In this document: one piece after another, positions 45,163 to 53,023 of the stretch | Layout of the letters: each line of letters starts with the position of its first letter | Numbering within the stretch: the stretch's first letter is position 1 | DNA from: Bacteroidota bacterium | GTDB lineage: Bacteria; Bacteroidota; Ignavibacteria; UBA10030; UBA6906 | Assembly: GCA_019637975.1 (NCBI GenBank) | Contig: JAHBUR010000020.1 | Coordinates: 21,017 to 85,016 of the forward strand | DNA length: 64,000 nt | Direction of reading: 5' to 3' | The notes under the pieces: generated by a model | Told to the model about the DNA's origin: nothing | The model's input: the letters and a program-made list of their open reading frames with translations, nothing else | The model's database searches: none | Position numbers and translations under genes: made by a program

Positions 45163-45600
45163 TTATGATGCGGTTTGTTTGCCGCCTTTGTAGATCATTC
45201 CCGCAAGAATACCCAGCAATATGCATGAGACAAACATGCTGATCCCCCACGCAATAATGACTTTCCCCTGATAATAGAACACAGCATGATCAAGGAACAT
45301 CTTCGGAAAACCGACCAGCGCACCGATCAGCGCGCCGTAGCGAAGTCCTTCCCCGATCCCCGGCTTGCCTTCATGCCCGAGGGCAAAGATATAGCAGAAC
45401 AACCCAGAAAACAGGGCATACCCGATATACATCCAGTGCATGCGACTCATCATGTCTTCCGGCGAGCGCCAGTAGTGGGAGTACTCCGCGTACCAATCGG
45501 ACAACAGAACCCCGTGAATGATGTATTGGATCGCGGACATGACAACAAACACCGCCACTGTAGCAATGGCCCATTGCTTCACGTTGAGATTGGAGTTCAT
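45163..45600 (-). CDS. Small integral membrane protein
   Basis: 145 residues with four hydrophobic helices (about 10-30, 57-75, 86-103, 113-137). Between helices 1 and 2 is a conserved-looking polar loop, DWYAEYSHYWRSPEDMMSRMHWMY. No family recognised. AGGAGGAG stands immediately before ATG 45600, overlapping the stop of a short upstream ORF that contains a terminator-like hairpin, so expression may be attenuated. It lacks the 16-bp operator seen at neighbouring genes upstream, so it is probably not part of that regulon. Confidence 0.72.
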   Translation of the reverse strand: MNSNLNVKQWAIATVAVFVVMSAIQYIIHGVLLSDWYAEYSHYWRSPEDMMSRMHWMYIGYALFSGLFCYIFALGHEGKPGIGEGLRYGALIGALVGFPKMFLDHAVFYYQGKVIIAWGISMFVSCILLGILAGMIYKGGKQTAS

Positions 45601-45609
45601 AACTCCTCC

Positions 45610-45759
45610 TCAGTAGTTGTTGGTTGATGTGGTGATTTTTCCCCGGCACGTACCGTTGTACTGCAAAGTGCGGATGACCGTACTATGCAAAAAACCTCCC
45701 CGCGACCGGAGCGATGACTCATTGTCATCCCTGCTCGTGCACGATTCGGGAGGTTTCAT
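45610..45759 (-). CDS. Putative 49-residue leader ORF before the membrane protein
   Basis: ATG at 45759 with GAAGGA six bases upstream; the TGA at 45610-45612 overlaps the Shine-Dalgarno of the next gene (tgaggaggagttATG). The sequence is Ser/Arg/Thr-rich with no recognised domain. Its codons 2-23 coincide with a long hairpin followed by TTTTTT. A regulatory leader is more likely than a functional protein. Confidence 0.35.
   Translation of the reverse strand: MKPPESCTSRDDNESSLRSRGGFLHSTVIRTLQYNGTCRGKITTSTNNY
45691..45756 (-). terminator. Branched terminator-like or attenuator hairpin
   Basis: On the minus strand AAACCTCCC (45756-45748) pairs with GGGAGGTTT (to about 45692), followed by further T. 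The loop holds the self-complementary TCGTGCACGA and GATGAC/GTCATC, giving a three-way shape. It lies about 90 bases before the start of the membrane-protein gene. Confidence 0.5.
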
Positions 45760-45824
45760 GGTGTATCCTTCGAATATCAATTACTCGAAAGATAACAGAT
45801 TTCGGGTCAAGAAATGAAAGGCAA

Positions 45825-45888
45825 GACGACTCGCCCTTGAGCGTTGGTCAGATGCTCTCTGCCCGAAGGCAGTCGGAAACGAGTCGTC
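45825..45888 (-). terminator. Probable terminator of the small-gene cluster
   Basis: GACGACTCG (45825-45833) pairs with CGAGTCGTC (45880-45888). An inner CTGCC-CGAA-GGCAG stem lies within. On the minus strand it follows the stop of the 52-residue ORF and is trailed by a T-rich tract. Confidence 0.4.
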
Positions 45889-45904
45889 GTTGTGGAGAGA
45901 TTCG

Positions 45905-46063
45905 TTACTGCAGAATCAAATCATCGATGTCGTAGCGCTTGGGCTCGTATGGCAATTCCCCCTTCGTGCCGTTCGCCTGTACAGGCGGCGTTGTGCGTGT
46001 CCGAAGCACCTTTTCGGCTGCAACAGCAAGCGTGAATAACGACAATGCAAATAGTGTTTTCAT
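45905..46063 (-). CDS. 52-residue small exported protein
   Basis: A short gene: MKTLFALSLFTLAVA is a clear signal peptide with an Ala-x-Ala-type end, and the mature part would be about 37 residues (..TTPPVQANGTKGELPYEPKR YDIDDLILQ). AAGGAAGATC precedes ATG 46063, a good ribosome-binding site. A degenerate copy of the 16-bp operator (46116-46131) and a TATATT box (46087-46092) lie upstream at the same spacing as in the neighbouring genes. Family unknown. It is the last gene of a minus-strand cluster of unrecognised genes and ends before a hairpin. Confidence 0.65.
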   Translation of the reverse strand: MKTLFALSLFTLAVAAEKVLRTRTTPPVQANGTKGELPYEPKRYDIDDLILQ

Positions 46064-46115
46064 GATCTTCCTTAAATCTTTCCTTCAATATACGTTACCA
46101 AACTGCTTTCGGGCA

Positions 46116-46131
46116 TACCGCGTTTGGGGTA
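46116..46131 (-). promoter_or_regulatory. Operator copy E (degenerate)
   Basis: TACCGCGTTTGGGGTA on the plus strand matches 12 of the 15 fixed positions of the consensus TACCGCGAnTACGGTA, with the same CATACCGCG left flank as copy B. On the minus strand a TATATTGA box (46092-46085) starts exactly 23 bp downstream, and the 52-residue gene starts at 46063. Confidence 0.5.
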
Positions 46132-46134
46132 TTT

Positions 46135-46395
46135 TCAGAGCTGCTTCAGGCTTGGCATCGCTAGCAGCAGGTTCCTGTCCCGCTCATCCACTTCTACGAC
46201 ATGTCCCGGCCGCTCAAACCAGTACCTCTTTCCCGAAACAAATCCATGCACTGTCAGGCTTGAGTTTCCATTGTACTCGAACAGCACAATGCTCTTCTTC
46301 GGGGGCCAGGGTTGTATCAAACGGGCATCTGCAGGTTGAGCTGTTGCAGACTTCTGAAGCAGTCTCCGTTGTTTGCCGCAACACGCCATTGTCAC
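46135..46395 (-). CDS. Unrecognised 86-residue protein
   Basis: A compact protein with an early Cys pair (MACCGKQRR) and a C-terminal beta-rich part (IVLFEYNGNSSLTVHGFVSGKRYWFERPGHVVEVDERD). It is not a family I can name with confidence; similar small 'ACCGK' proteins occur beside DUF1360-like genes in other bacteria (recollection, unverified). ATG 46395 overlaps the stop of the DUF1360-like gene (ATGA), so the two are translationally coupled. There is no signal peptide. Confidence 0.65.
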   Translation of the reverse strand: MTMACCGKQRRLLQKSATAQPADARLIQPWPPKKSIVLFEYNGNSSLTVHGFVSGKRYWFERPGHVVEVDERDRNLLLAMPSLKQL

Positions 46396-46673
46396 ATCTC
46401 CTTATGAGTTACGCGTTGAAGAATAATAGCGCCCGCCGAAAGCGATAGCCACAACATCACACCTTCGCTCCAGCTTCCGGCGAGCCACCAACTGAATGGG
46501 ATCGCAATCCAAATACTCAAGCAGTAGAAACAATCCATCAACTTTCCGAAGAACCCGTTTCCGGCTACCCGGCGCAGGTGAACTACCGCATCCCAAGGGC
46601 CGTCTTCGGCCTGAAGCAAGTGCGTCAGGCGCCAGACGGAAAGAACTGCCAACACAAACCAGTAAAATTCCAT
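46392..46673 (-). CDS. DUF1360-like small membrane protein
   Basis: 93 residues resembling DUF1360: EFYWFVLAVLSVWRLTHLLQAEDGPWD at the start, GFFGKLMDCFYCLSIWIAIPFSW in the middle with the CFYC pair, and a final hydrophobic helix. DUF1360 proteins are small membrane proteins of unknown function, known in spore-formers and elsewhere. The 16-bp operator (46708-46723) lies 34 bp upstream. A candidate -10 box is weak and so close to the ATG that a leaderless message would be implied. The gene is coupled to the 86-residue ORF. Confidence 0.7.
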   Translation of the reverse strand: MEFYWFVLAVLSVWRLTHLLQAEDGPWDAVVHLRRVAGNGFFGKLMDCFYCLSIWIAIPFSWWLAGSWSEGVMLWLSLSAGAIILQRVTHKEM

Positions 46674-46707
46674 GTTGCAAGATGTCGATTCCTGTGCTTT
46701 GTCACCA

Positions 46708-46723
46708 TACCGTATTCGCGGTA
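46708..46723 (-). promoter_or_regulatory. Operator copy A
   Basis: TACCGTATTCGCGGTA, quasi-palindromic (TACCG-N6-CGGTA), in the 108-bp gap between the 430-residue gene and the DUF1360-like gene. It differs from copies B and C only at the variable central base. Confidence 0.75.
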
Positions 46724-46781
46724 AAACCCTTCGGCGCGCCGGGCTTATCCCACCAAAGCCCGACGCGCCATCACGTCACAG

Positions 46782-48074
46782 CTATGCCGGCTGCTCTTCC
46801 TCTTCTTCAGGGCATGGGCAGCAGCGGTATTCCTGGGATTTTTCCAGCAATTCGATCTTCTTCTTCAGAAGTTCGTTTTCGAGATGCTTCCGTTCGAGGT
46901 CAAGATCGATTCCCTTTGCAACGCTGTCTTCGCATGTGTCGCATTCATCAAGACATCCCTTTACGATCATACCCGGAGTCGGCAGCGAACTCTTCCGCTC
47001 GAACGAAAACTCCCGCACAATCCGCTCGGAGATTTTGCCGTTGGCCGCAATCAATCCCTGCTTTCTCAGATTTGCATCAACCTCGTTCAGGGCTTCTTGC
47101 CGGAGATTTTCGGGAATCGGCTGCAATTCGCCTACAAAAATCTGCCTGCCGGTTGCAAGCCTGAGCTTGGCAGCTTCACTTTGCCGGCCGAGTTCTTCGA
47201 GTTTCAGGCGGTTTTCGGATGTTGCCAGAACGGCGTTCGGAATCGTTCCCACATCACCGTCGGCGAGGAACTGGTTGTTCGTGATTCTCGTGTCGGCGGC
47301 AGGGTCAATCACGCGGCGCTCGATGGCAATCAGCTTGAAGCGGACAATCTGCGTTTTGTTGATTTGGTAGAAGAAGTAGGTGATTGCATGGCATTTGTTC
47401 GGGTTCGTGAATTCACGCGAGGCCGATTCAAAATGATCTTCCGACTCGCCCTCCTGGTGCGTCCGGCTTGAGACTTCGCCCACGGAAACCGAGCTTGCCG
47501 CACGGGTTCCCATCTCGGCCCGGCGGTCGGATGACGAAACGTGCTGTGACAATTCCCTGATGAACGAACTCGTTGACGATGCCTCGTACGAGCCGCTGAC
47601 ATCCACCGAAGCGCCGCCGAAGAAGCTCTGAATTGCTCCGCTTGTGCCGAGATGTCCTTTCGACGAGCCGCGGCTGCTGCTGCTGGCGCTCGATTGGTCA
47701 CGCACGGAAATGTCGGACATGAAGTCGTGCATGCTTGCCATGTAGTACCGCGACTCGGACGTTTGCTCGTTGCGGTAGCTCAGTTTGCTTTCACTGTCGA
47801 ACGAAAAACGGGTCCGGCGATCCGAGGTAAACAGCCGTACCTTCTCACCGGGCAACAGCGTGGTGCTGTACACCAGATCGCCAAGCGCCATCGGGCCGGG
47901 GCAGCGTTCCATTCGTGCGTGAATTGCCACCTCCACCTGAACAGGCCGCCCGTTGGCGACGACTCGTGTCGTATGCTTCAGCCGGTAGTGGAAATCGAGC
48001 GAGTCACATGCGGCATCGGTTTCCAGTTCCGGGCAGCACGTCAGCGCGTTGGGGTTTTCGTGTTCGGTTGCCAT
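46782..48074 (-). CDS. Unrecognised 430-residue protein with C-terminal coiled coil
   Basis: No named family recognised. Residues 1-120 contain an early Cys pair (TCCPELETDAACDS) and beta-rich text (LGDLVYSTTLLPGEKVRLFTSDRRTRF). Residues about 125-200 are strongly Ser/Gly-rich (RDQSSASSSSRGSSKGHLG). A mixed region (HAITYFFYQINKTQIVRFKLIAIERR) follows. The C-terminus has two Cys pairs (CLDECDTCEDSV and CCPCPEEEEE) around a coiled-coil helix (LDLERKHLENELLKKKIELLEK). There is no signal peptide. GGAGG stands nine bases before ATG 48074. A TATATTTG box and a degenerate operator lie upstream. It could be a scaffold or metal-binding envelope protein; this is open. Confidence 0.7.
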   Translation of the reverse strand: MATEHENPNALTCCPELETDAACDSLDFHYRLKHTTRVVANGRPVQVEVAIHARMERCPGPMALGDLVYSTTLLPGEKVRLFTSDRRTRFSFDSESKLSYRNEQTSESRYYMASMHDFMSDISVRDQSSASSSSRGSSKGHLGTSGAIQSFFGGASVDVSGSYEASSTSSFIRELSQHVSSSDRRAEMGTRAASSVSVGEVSSRTHQEGESEDHFESASREFTNPNKCHAITYFFYQINKTQIVRFKLIAIERRVIDPAADTRITNNQFLADGDVGTIPNAVLATSENRLKLEELGRQSEAAKLRLATGRQIFVGELQPIPENLRQEALNEVDANLRKQGLIAANGKISERIVREFSFERKSSLPTPGMIVKGCLDECDTCEDSVAKGIDLDLERKHLENELLKKKIELLEKSQEYRCCPCPEEEEEQPA

Positions 48075-48126
48075 ACATCCTCCCTGCAAATCTTGTGATT
48101 GATATAGTTGGGTTACTTGTGCGGCA

Positions 48127-48173
48127 CAAATATAGCCTCACGAAGAGGCCCGAACCATGCCGCCGATACGGTA
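48127..48173 (-). promoter_or_regulatory. Operator copy D (degenerate) with -10-like box
   Basis: TGCCGCCGATACGGTA (48158-48173) matches 12 of the 15 fixed positions of the consensus. On the minus strand TATATTTG (48134-48127) starts exactly 23 bp downstream, and the 430-residue gene starts at 48074. Confidence 0.5.
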
Positions 48174-48180
48174 TTCGAAT

Positions 48181-48330
48181 CTATTGGCAACTGATGATGA
48201 GTTCCTCATCGAGATTGCGGCTGTAGGTTACCGCGAACCACGCCTGAAATTCCATCTCGACTTCAATCAGGATGCTGATGAGCACCCGCTCTTTGTGCGG
48301 CAGATTTGCCGGCAGGAATGTGTTGTGCAT
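48181..48330 (-). CDS. Unrecognised 49-residue protein
   Basis: MHNTFLPANLPHKERVLISI, then LIEVEMEFQAWFAVTYSRNL and an acidic end. It has no signal peptide; the central segment is hydrophobic but not a clear membrane helix. GGAGA five bases before ATG 48330 is a good ribosome-binding site. A perfect operator copy (48387-48402) and a TATCTTTG box are upstream. It is the first gene of the cluster. The function is unknown. Confidence 0.6.
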   Translation of the reverse strand: MHNTFLPANLPHKERVLISILIEVEMEFQAWFAVTYSRNLDEELIISCQ

Positions 48331-48355
48331 GATGTCTCCGTTGATAATCCTTATG

Positions 48356-48402
48356 CAAAGATAGGTCTGAGAAGGAGGGAAGAACATACCGCGAGTACGG
48401 TA
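48356..48402 (-). promoter_or_regulatory. Operator copy B with -10-like box
   Basis: TACCGCGAGTACGGTA at 48387-48402. On the minus strand TATCTTTG (48363-48356), a good match to the Bacteroidota TAnnTTTG element, begins 23 bp downstream. It controls the 49-residue gene. The plus-strand PIN-like gene starts 86 bp on the other side. Confidence 0.75.
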
Positions 48403-48487
48403 AATTGAGGTTTTTTGTTGATTATTTGAGGGAGGATTGGTAAGGTATTGAGGCTGCAATGCCGCTAAGGGGTTGCAGGATAATCAA

Positions 48488-49723
48488 ATGGTAGGCCTTT
48501 GGGGTCTATGCGATAACCATGAAATGCTAGTCACAAAAATCATTGGGGACTGTCCGAAATGTCATGCCCCAGCATCTTTCGGAAATGTTTTCATAAACCG
48601 ACGGACGCTTACACGTGGTTGCATGCGATGTGAATACTCGCAGCAACTGTATCTGCCAGAACTGTCAAAGTTAGTTATTTACCTCGACCAGTTCTTTCTT
48701 TCACATGCATTTCGCTCAAAAGTCGCCGAATTCGTTGACTGTGTTGAACTGATCTCAGAGCTAGCTCATAACCAGTTGATCGTTTGTCCAATGTCCTCTG
48801 TTCATGAGACCGAAACCCACCAATGGAGGGACTCACGGGCTGACGAACTTTGGAAGTTCATCAAAAGAACATCGAGAGGTCAGGCCTTTGAACCAACTTA
48901 TAGGGTCAAGCATGATCAGATTATGCGAGGCTTCACAAGATACCTCTCCCAGGATACGGCTAGTTTCCCCATTTCCCGCGAGGATGCACTTGATGATATA
49001 AACGTCTGGGATGACTACTTCTGGATTGACACAGGCGGCAAACCTGACAACGTGGAACTTACGCGCAAGCTCAAAGACGAAGCGGTCACGGGCTTAGTGG
49101 GCCTATTCCCAAAATGGAGAAAAAGCGAAATGAGTTTTGAAGACCATCAGGCATACGAACTCCGTTCGGGCGGCAACGGTTACATACAACTCTATCTTCA
49201 GAAGTGGAATCGGTTGGCATCGGGTGACCTTTCCGCAATCTACAATTCACCCATTGACTCCCAGATTGTTGAGAACATGGTTCGGCATCTTGAAGATGAG
49301 AAAGGGGCAAACCCGCTACTCATTGCTCAGACTTTCTTTGCATCCCAGTACTATGCGCGCGTACCGTATGAGTACATTTCTTCGGGTATCATAACAGTTC
49401 TCCGAGACAGGGTCAAAACCGGCCAGTTCTCAAATCCAGAGAAGGCCATTGACCGCTTGCAAGGTCTGTTCTTTGACATGGATTTCATTGCAGCCTATGC
49501 GCCTTACTGTGACGCAATGTTTGTGGATGCAGCGATGCTACCCCTTGTGACCGACGAACGCCTTGAACTTCAATCAAAGTATGGGGTCAAGTTCTTTGCC
49601 AAAACAAATTGGAACGCTTTCTTGGCGTATTTGGAGTCTATCAAAACTCGCAAGACTCCGGAATTAGCGAGAGCAATAGATTTGGTCTACCCAAGAACGA
49701 AAGGCATTAGGGCAAAGGCCTAA
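48488..49723 (+). CDS. Zinc-ribbon plus PIN-like domain protein
   Basis: 411 residues. Residues 15-55 form a zinc-ribbon-like element (DCPKCHAP..RGCMRCEYS). The main body resembles PIN-like nucleases: YLDQFFLSHAF with a first acidic residue, VCPMSSVHETETHQW, and near the C-terminus FIAAYAPYCDAMFVDAAM followed by YGVKFF. Those are the positions where PIN-like families place their acidic metal ligands. This fold is frequent in toxins and defence genes, but activity is not shown. AGGA seven bases before ATG 48488 decides the start over TTG 48473. The gene is more AT-rich than its neighbours and oriented opposite to the small-gene cluster. Confidence 0.55.
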   Translation: MVGLWGLCDNHEMLVTKIIGDCPKCHAPASFGNVFINRRTLTRGCMRCEYSQQLYLPELSKLVIYLDQFFLSHAFRSKVAEFVDCVELISELAHNQLIVCPMSSVHETETHQWRDSRADELWKFIKRTSRGQAFEPTYRVKHDQIMRGFTRYLSQDTASFPISREDALDDINVWDDYFWIDTGGKPDNVELTRKLKDEAVTGLVGLFPKWRKSEMSFEDHQAYELRSGGNGYIQLYLQKWNRLASGDLSAIYNSPIDSQIVENMVRHLEDEKGANPLLIAQTFFASQYYARVPYEYISSGIITVLRDRVKTGQFSNPEKAIDRLQGLFFDMDFIAAYAPYCDAMFVDAAMLPLVTDERLELQSKYGVKFFAKTNWNAFLAYLESIKTRKTPELARAIDLVYPRTKGIRAKA

Positions 49724-49833
49724 CCCTTTTCAATAGCAAAAGGCAATCGGAGGCGCTCCTCCCCGCGTGAAGTGAGCAGTTACTTCACGATATGTGGTAT
49801 TGGTCAAAAATGTTCATTGACGCAATCAGTATA

Positions 49834-50145
49834 ATGGTCAACCCAACGTACCTGCGCATCTGGCAATTCCGTCCGAACCCGCAAAAGGTCTCTGAATTTG
49901 TGGATGTGTACGGCCCGAACGGCGAGTGGGCAAAGCTCTTTCGTCGGGCGGAAGGTTATATTGAAACCGAGCTTGTGCAGTCAGCAACAGATCCCTCCAT
50001 TTACGTAACGATTGATCGTTGGAGGGATGGGGAATCGTGGGAAGCGTTCAAATCCGCCTACGGCGAAGCATACGCTGAATTGGACTGGCAATGCGAGTCC
50101 CTCACGATTGAAGAGCGTGAGGTTGGGAATTTCAAGACGACGTAA
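49834..50145 (+). CDS. ABM-like / dimeric alpha-beta barrel protein
   Basis: About 103 residues from ATG 49834 (MVNPTYLRIWQFRPNP), resembling antibiotic-biosynthesis-monooxygenase-type dimeric alpha-beta barrels. A helix containing KVSEFVDVYGPNGEWAKLFRRAEGY is followed by strands IETELV..YVTIDRW and a final helix. The longer in-frame start at 49792 adds 14 residues that do not fit the domain; neither start has a clear ribosome-binding site. These domains bind small aromatic or haem-like ligands in other proteins; the substrate is unknown. A short dyad (GTGAAGT / ACTTCAC) precedes it at 49767-49788. Confidence 0.6.
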   Translation: MVNPTYLRIWQFRPNPQKVSEFVDVYGPNGEWAKLFRRAEGYIETELVQSATDPSIYVTIDRWRDGESWEAFKSAYGEAYAELDWQCESLTIEEREVGNFKTT

Positions 50146-50192
50146 GAATCAGCAGATCACTTTCAATCACTACAAAACATAAGGAATCACGA

Positions 50193-53003
50193 ATGAAATC
50201 TATCATCTACTCTTTCGTTATCCTCTTTACGCTGGGTGTGGCGAACGCCCAGCCGTTGCAGCGTCTCGATCCGCTGCTCGCTGAAAAACTTGCTCATCTC
50301 GACGAAACAACTCCCGTCGCCATCATCATCGTCCTCGCCGATCAGGTTGATGTAAATACAATGGGAGATGCGTTCAAGGCAGCGCGGGCATCCAAAGAAG
50401 TACGGCACGTGCAAGTTGTGACGGCCCTCCAGCAAAAAGCCGCGGCAACGCAAGGCCCCATCCTCCAGCATCTCGCGGCACGACAATCCGCCGGAAGCAT
50501 CATCAAGTACGAGCCGATGTGGATTGTGAATATGGTATTTGCCTCGGCAACGAAGCAGGCTGTGTACGAGTTGGCGGAGCGGACAGATGTTGAGATGATA
50601 TTTGAAGACGGGTTGCTGCAACTTGATGAACCGGTTGATTCATCGCCCGCCTCGCCCTCGTCGCCCGGCTCGGCAGAGCCAAACCTGCGCGCAATCAATG
50701 CGAACAGGTTGTGGGATTTGGGATATACCGGACAGGGAACGCTTGTTATGAACATCGATACGGGCGTCAATGGCGTACATCCCGCGCTTGCATCCCGTTG
50801 GCGCGGAAATCAGCCCGGCGTGCTGTGGTATCATGCATGGCACGACCAGCGAGTGCCAGCGTCATCTGTGCCGCTTGATTACGGCTCCACGAAACACGGC
50901 TCGCACACAATGGGCATTATGATGGGACTCGATCCCGTTACTGCCGACACGATTGGTGTTGCGCCAAGCGCGTTATGGATTGCTTCGCCGACGATCGACG
51001 TCGGATTCAGTCCGCACACAAGCTACACATTGAAGGCGTTCCAATGGGCAGCCGATCCGGACAGCAATCTTGCCACGTCCGATGACGTTCCTGATGTGAT
51101 TTCGAATTCCTATCAAGACCCGAACGTGAGCGCCACCGAATGCAGCGGCGCGGCGGGCTATTGGGCTGCCGTTGATGCGCTTGAGGCGATGGGTACGGCG
51201 GTAATCTGGTCGGCAGGGAATGCAGGCTCCGGCGCTTCGACGATCACTCCCCCGAAGAACAGAATCACCACCAACGTGAACTTCTTTGCCGTCGGAAATC
51301 TGAACACCACAACGGCACAGCCTTGGGTTATCTCGAGTACAAGCAGCCGCGGCCCGTCAAAATGCGACAACACCGTAGTCAAGCCGGAAGTGGTAGCCCC
51401 CGGCACTACCATCCGCTCGGCGCTTGCGGGCACTTCGTACGGCAATCTCTCCGGAACATCAATGGCATCGCCGCATGTCGCGGGTGCATTGGCTCTGTTG
51501 CGCAGCGCAAATCCCGCGTTCACCTGCTCGGAGTTGAAGGAAGTTCTCTACAACACCGCAATTGACTACGGCGTTGTTGGGGAGGACAACACGTACGGCA
51601 ACGGCTTTATTGATCTCTGGGCGGCTTTCCAGCAAATCTCTGTCGCCAATCCCCGCATCGAGGGGACGGTTGTTAATGCGTCAGGTGACACTCTTTCGGA
51701 TGTGTCCGTGGAGAATATCACCACCGGCATCACCGTGAAGACGAACCAGCGGGGATTCTTCCGGTTCGTTCTGCAGGATACAGGCGTGTACAGGATTCGC
51801 TTCACGAAATTGGGATTCTTCACAACGATCGACACGGTTCAGGTGCCTCACGATTCAACCACGTATACTCGTAATATTACCCTGGCCTCAACTCCGCCCC
51901 CGGCGGTTGGCGTCAATCCTCCCTCCATCATTTTGAATATCTCGCACGGCGACAGCGCAACACGGACTCTGACGGTGAGCAACACCGGCATTTCAACAAG
52001 CCAGCTTGCATACAGTCTCAGCATCACCGGCGGCATCGGGGGACTTCTCGAGGATCCCGTCGGGACTTCGGCTTCGACGTTCAGTGGATCGAATTTGGTT
52101 CGGGGAAACCGCTACCAAGCCACACGCCGGACGACGCTGAAGGAAATCAAATCATATCACGTCATTGGCACATCTACGCAAATGCGCTTTGCCGTGTATG
52201 AAAGCAGCACGCCGACCGGTTCATACACCCGCATCTTCGACGGGCCTCCGGTAACTTCGGGGACGGGCACGGGCTTCTTTGGTTCGGGGCCAATAAGTGT
52301 TCAACTTGATTCGGGCAAATACTATTTGATCGGGGCGGGATGGCAGGGAAGCATAACGTATTACAACAGCACGTCATCGGCAACGCCGGTCGGGTTCGGG
52401 ACTGCGTTGTCGGGGTTCACCGCCTCATATCCGCCGCCGGCGAGCATCACCATCAGCAGCACTACGACGGCTTTCTATCGGGGCGCCGTTGTTACAACGA
52501 GCGGCCAGTTCATCACCGTGACGAATGCGCAAGGCGATACGCTGGGAGGCGGTCTCAGCAGCGATCATACGGTGAAAGTCGTAACGCAATATCTCGATCC
52601 GGCAGGAGGGCCCTATTCGGGGCATATCGTGGTGACCTCGAACGATACGGCGCAGGCAACTGTGCTGATTCCCGTGTCGGTGGATTTTACGACCGGAGTT
52701 CCCGAACGGACGGGCATTCCCGCAACGTACGCGCTGCGTCAGAACTATCCCAATCCGTTCAATCCCTCCACAACCATCAACTTCGATTTGCCGGAGGCGT
52801 CTCACGTTTCACTCGTTGTGTTTGATGTGTTGGGAAGAAGAGTGGCGGAAGTTGCCAACGGTCAGTTCGATGCGGGATATCGTTCGGTTGTGTGGCAGGC
52901 GGGGAATCTCGCGAGCGGCGTTTACTTCGTCCGCTTCAATGTATCGGATGCAAAAGGACTCAACAGGTATTCGACGATCGCCAAGTTGATGTTGATGAAG
53001 TGA
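50193..53003 (+). CDS. Secreted subtilisin-like protease with T9SS sorting domain
   Basis: 936 residues. It has a signal peptide (SIIYSFVILFTLGVANA) and a propeptide-like stretch to about residue 150. The S8 catalytic domain has Asp189 (MNIDTGVNG), His235 (KHGSHTMG), oxyanion Asn343 (SAGNAG) and Ser423 (GTSMASPHVAG). A carboxypeptidase-regulatory-like beta domain (IEGTVVNASGDTLSDVSV, about 485-555), a beta-rich region and a C-terminal T9SS domain (NYPNPFNPSTTINFDLP..LASGVYFVRF) follow. All catalytic residues are present, so an active extracellular protease exported through the SprA system is likely. The mature form should be cell-surface or released. Confidence 0.93.
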   Translation: MKSIIYSFVILFTLGVANAQPLQRLDPLLAEKLAHLDETTPVAIIIVLADQVDVNTMGDAFKAARASKEVRHVQVVTALQQKAAATQGPILQHLAARQSAGSIIKYEPMWIVNMVFASATKQAVYELAERTDVEMIFEDGLLQLDEPVDSSPASPSSPGSAEPNLRAINANRLWDLGYTGQGTLVMNIDTGVNGVHPALASRWRGNQPGVLWYHAWHDQRVPASSVPLDYGSTKHGSHTMGIMMGLDPVTADTIGVAPSALWIASPTIDVGFSPHTSYTLKAFQWAADPDSNLATSDDVPDVISNSYQDPNVSATECSGAAGYWAAVDALEAMGTAVIWSAGNAGSGASTITPPKNRITTNVNFFAVGNLNTTTAQPWVISSTSSRGPSKCDNTVVKPEVVAPGTTIRSALAGTSYGNLSGTSMASPHVAGALALLRSANPAFTCSELKEVLYNTAIDYGVVGEDNTYGNGFIDLWAAFQQISVANPRIEGTVVNASGDTLSDVSVENITTGITVKTNQRGFFRFVLQDTGVYRIRFTKLGFFTTIDTVQVPHDSTTYTRNITLASTPPPAVGVNPPSIILNISHGDSATRTLTVSNTGISTSQLAYSLSITGGIGGLLEDPVGTSASTFSGSNLVRGNRYQATRRTTLKEIKSYHVIGTSTQMRFAVYESSTPTGSYTRIFDGPPVTSGTGTGFFGSGPISVQLDSGKYYLIGAGWQGSITYYNSTSSATPVGFGTALSGFTASYPPPASITISSTTTAFYRGAVVTTSGQFITVTNAQGDTLGGGLSSDHTVKVVTQYLDPAGGPYSGHIVVTSNDTAQATVLIPVSVDFTTGVPERTGIPATYALRQNYPNPFNPSTTINFDLPEASHVSLVVFDVLGRRVAEVANGQFDAGYRSVVWQAGNLASGVYFVRFNVSDAKGLNRYSTIAKLMLMK

Positions 53004-53023
53004 GTTTGAGTTTTTGGGATTGG

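Noticed and set aside
45651..45705. Partial TACCGTTGTAC and GACCGTACT sequences upstream of the 145-residue membrane protein
   Set aside because: They match only about 9 of 15 operator positions and lack the 23-bp -10 spacing, so they were not counted as operator copies.
45905..48330. Prophage or tailocin remnant
   Set aside because: DUF1360-like and small Cys proteins raised the idea, but no capsid, tail, integrase or lysis gene is present and regulation looks like a cellular regulon.
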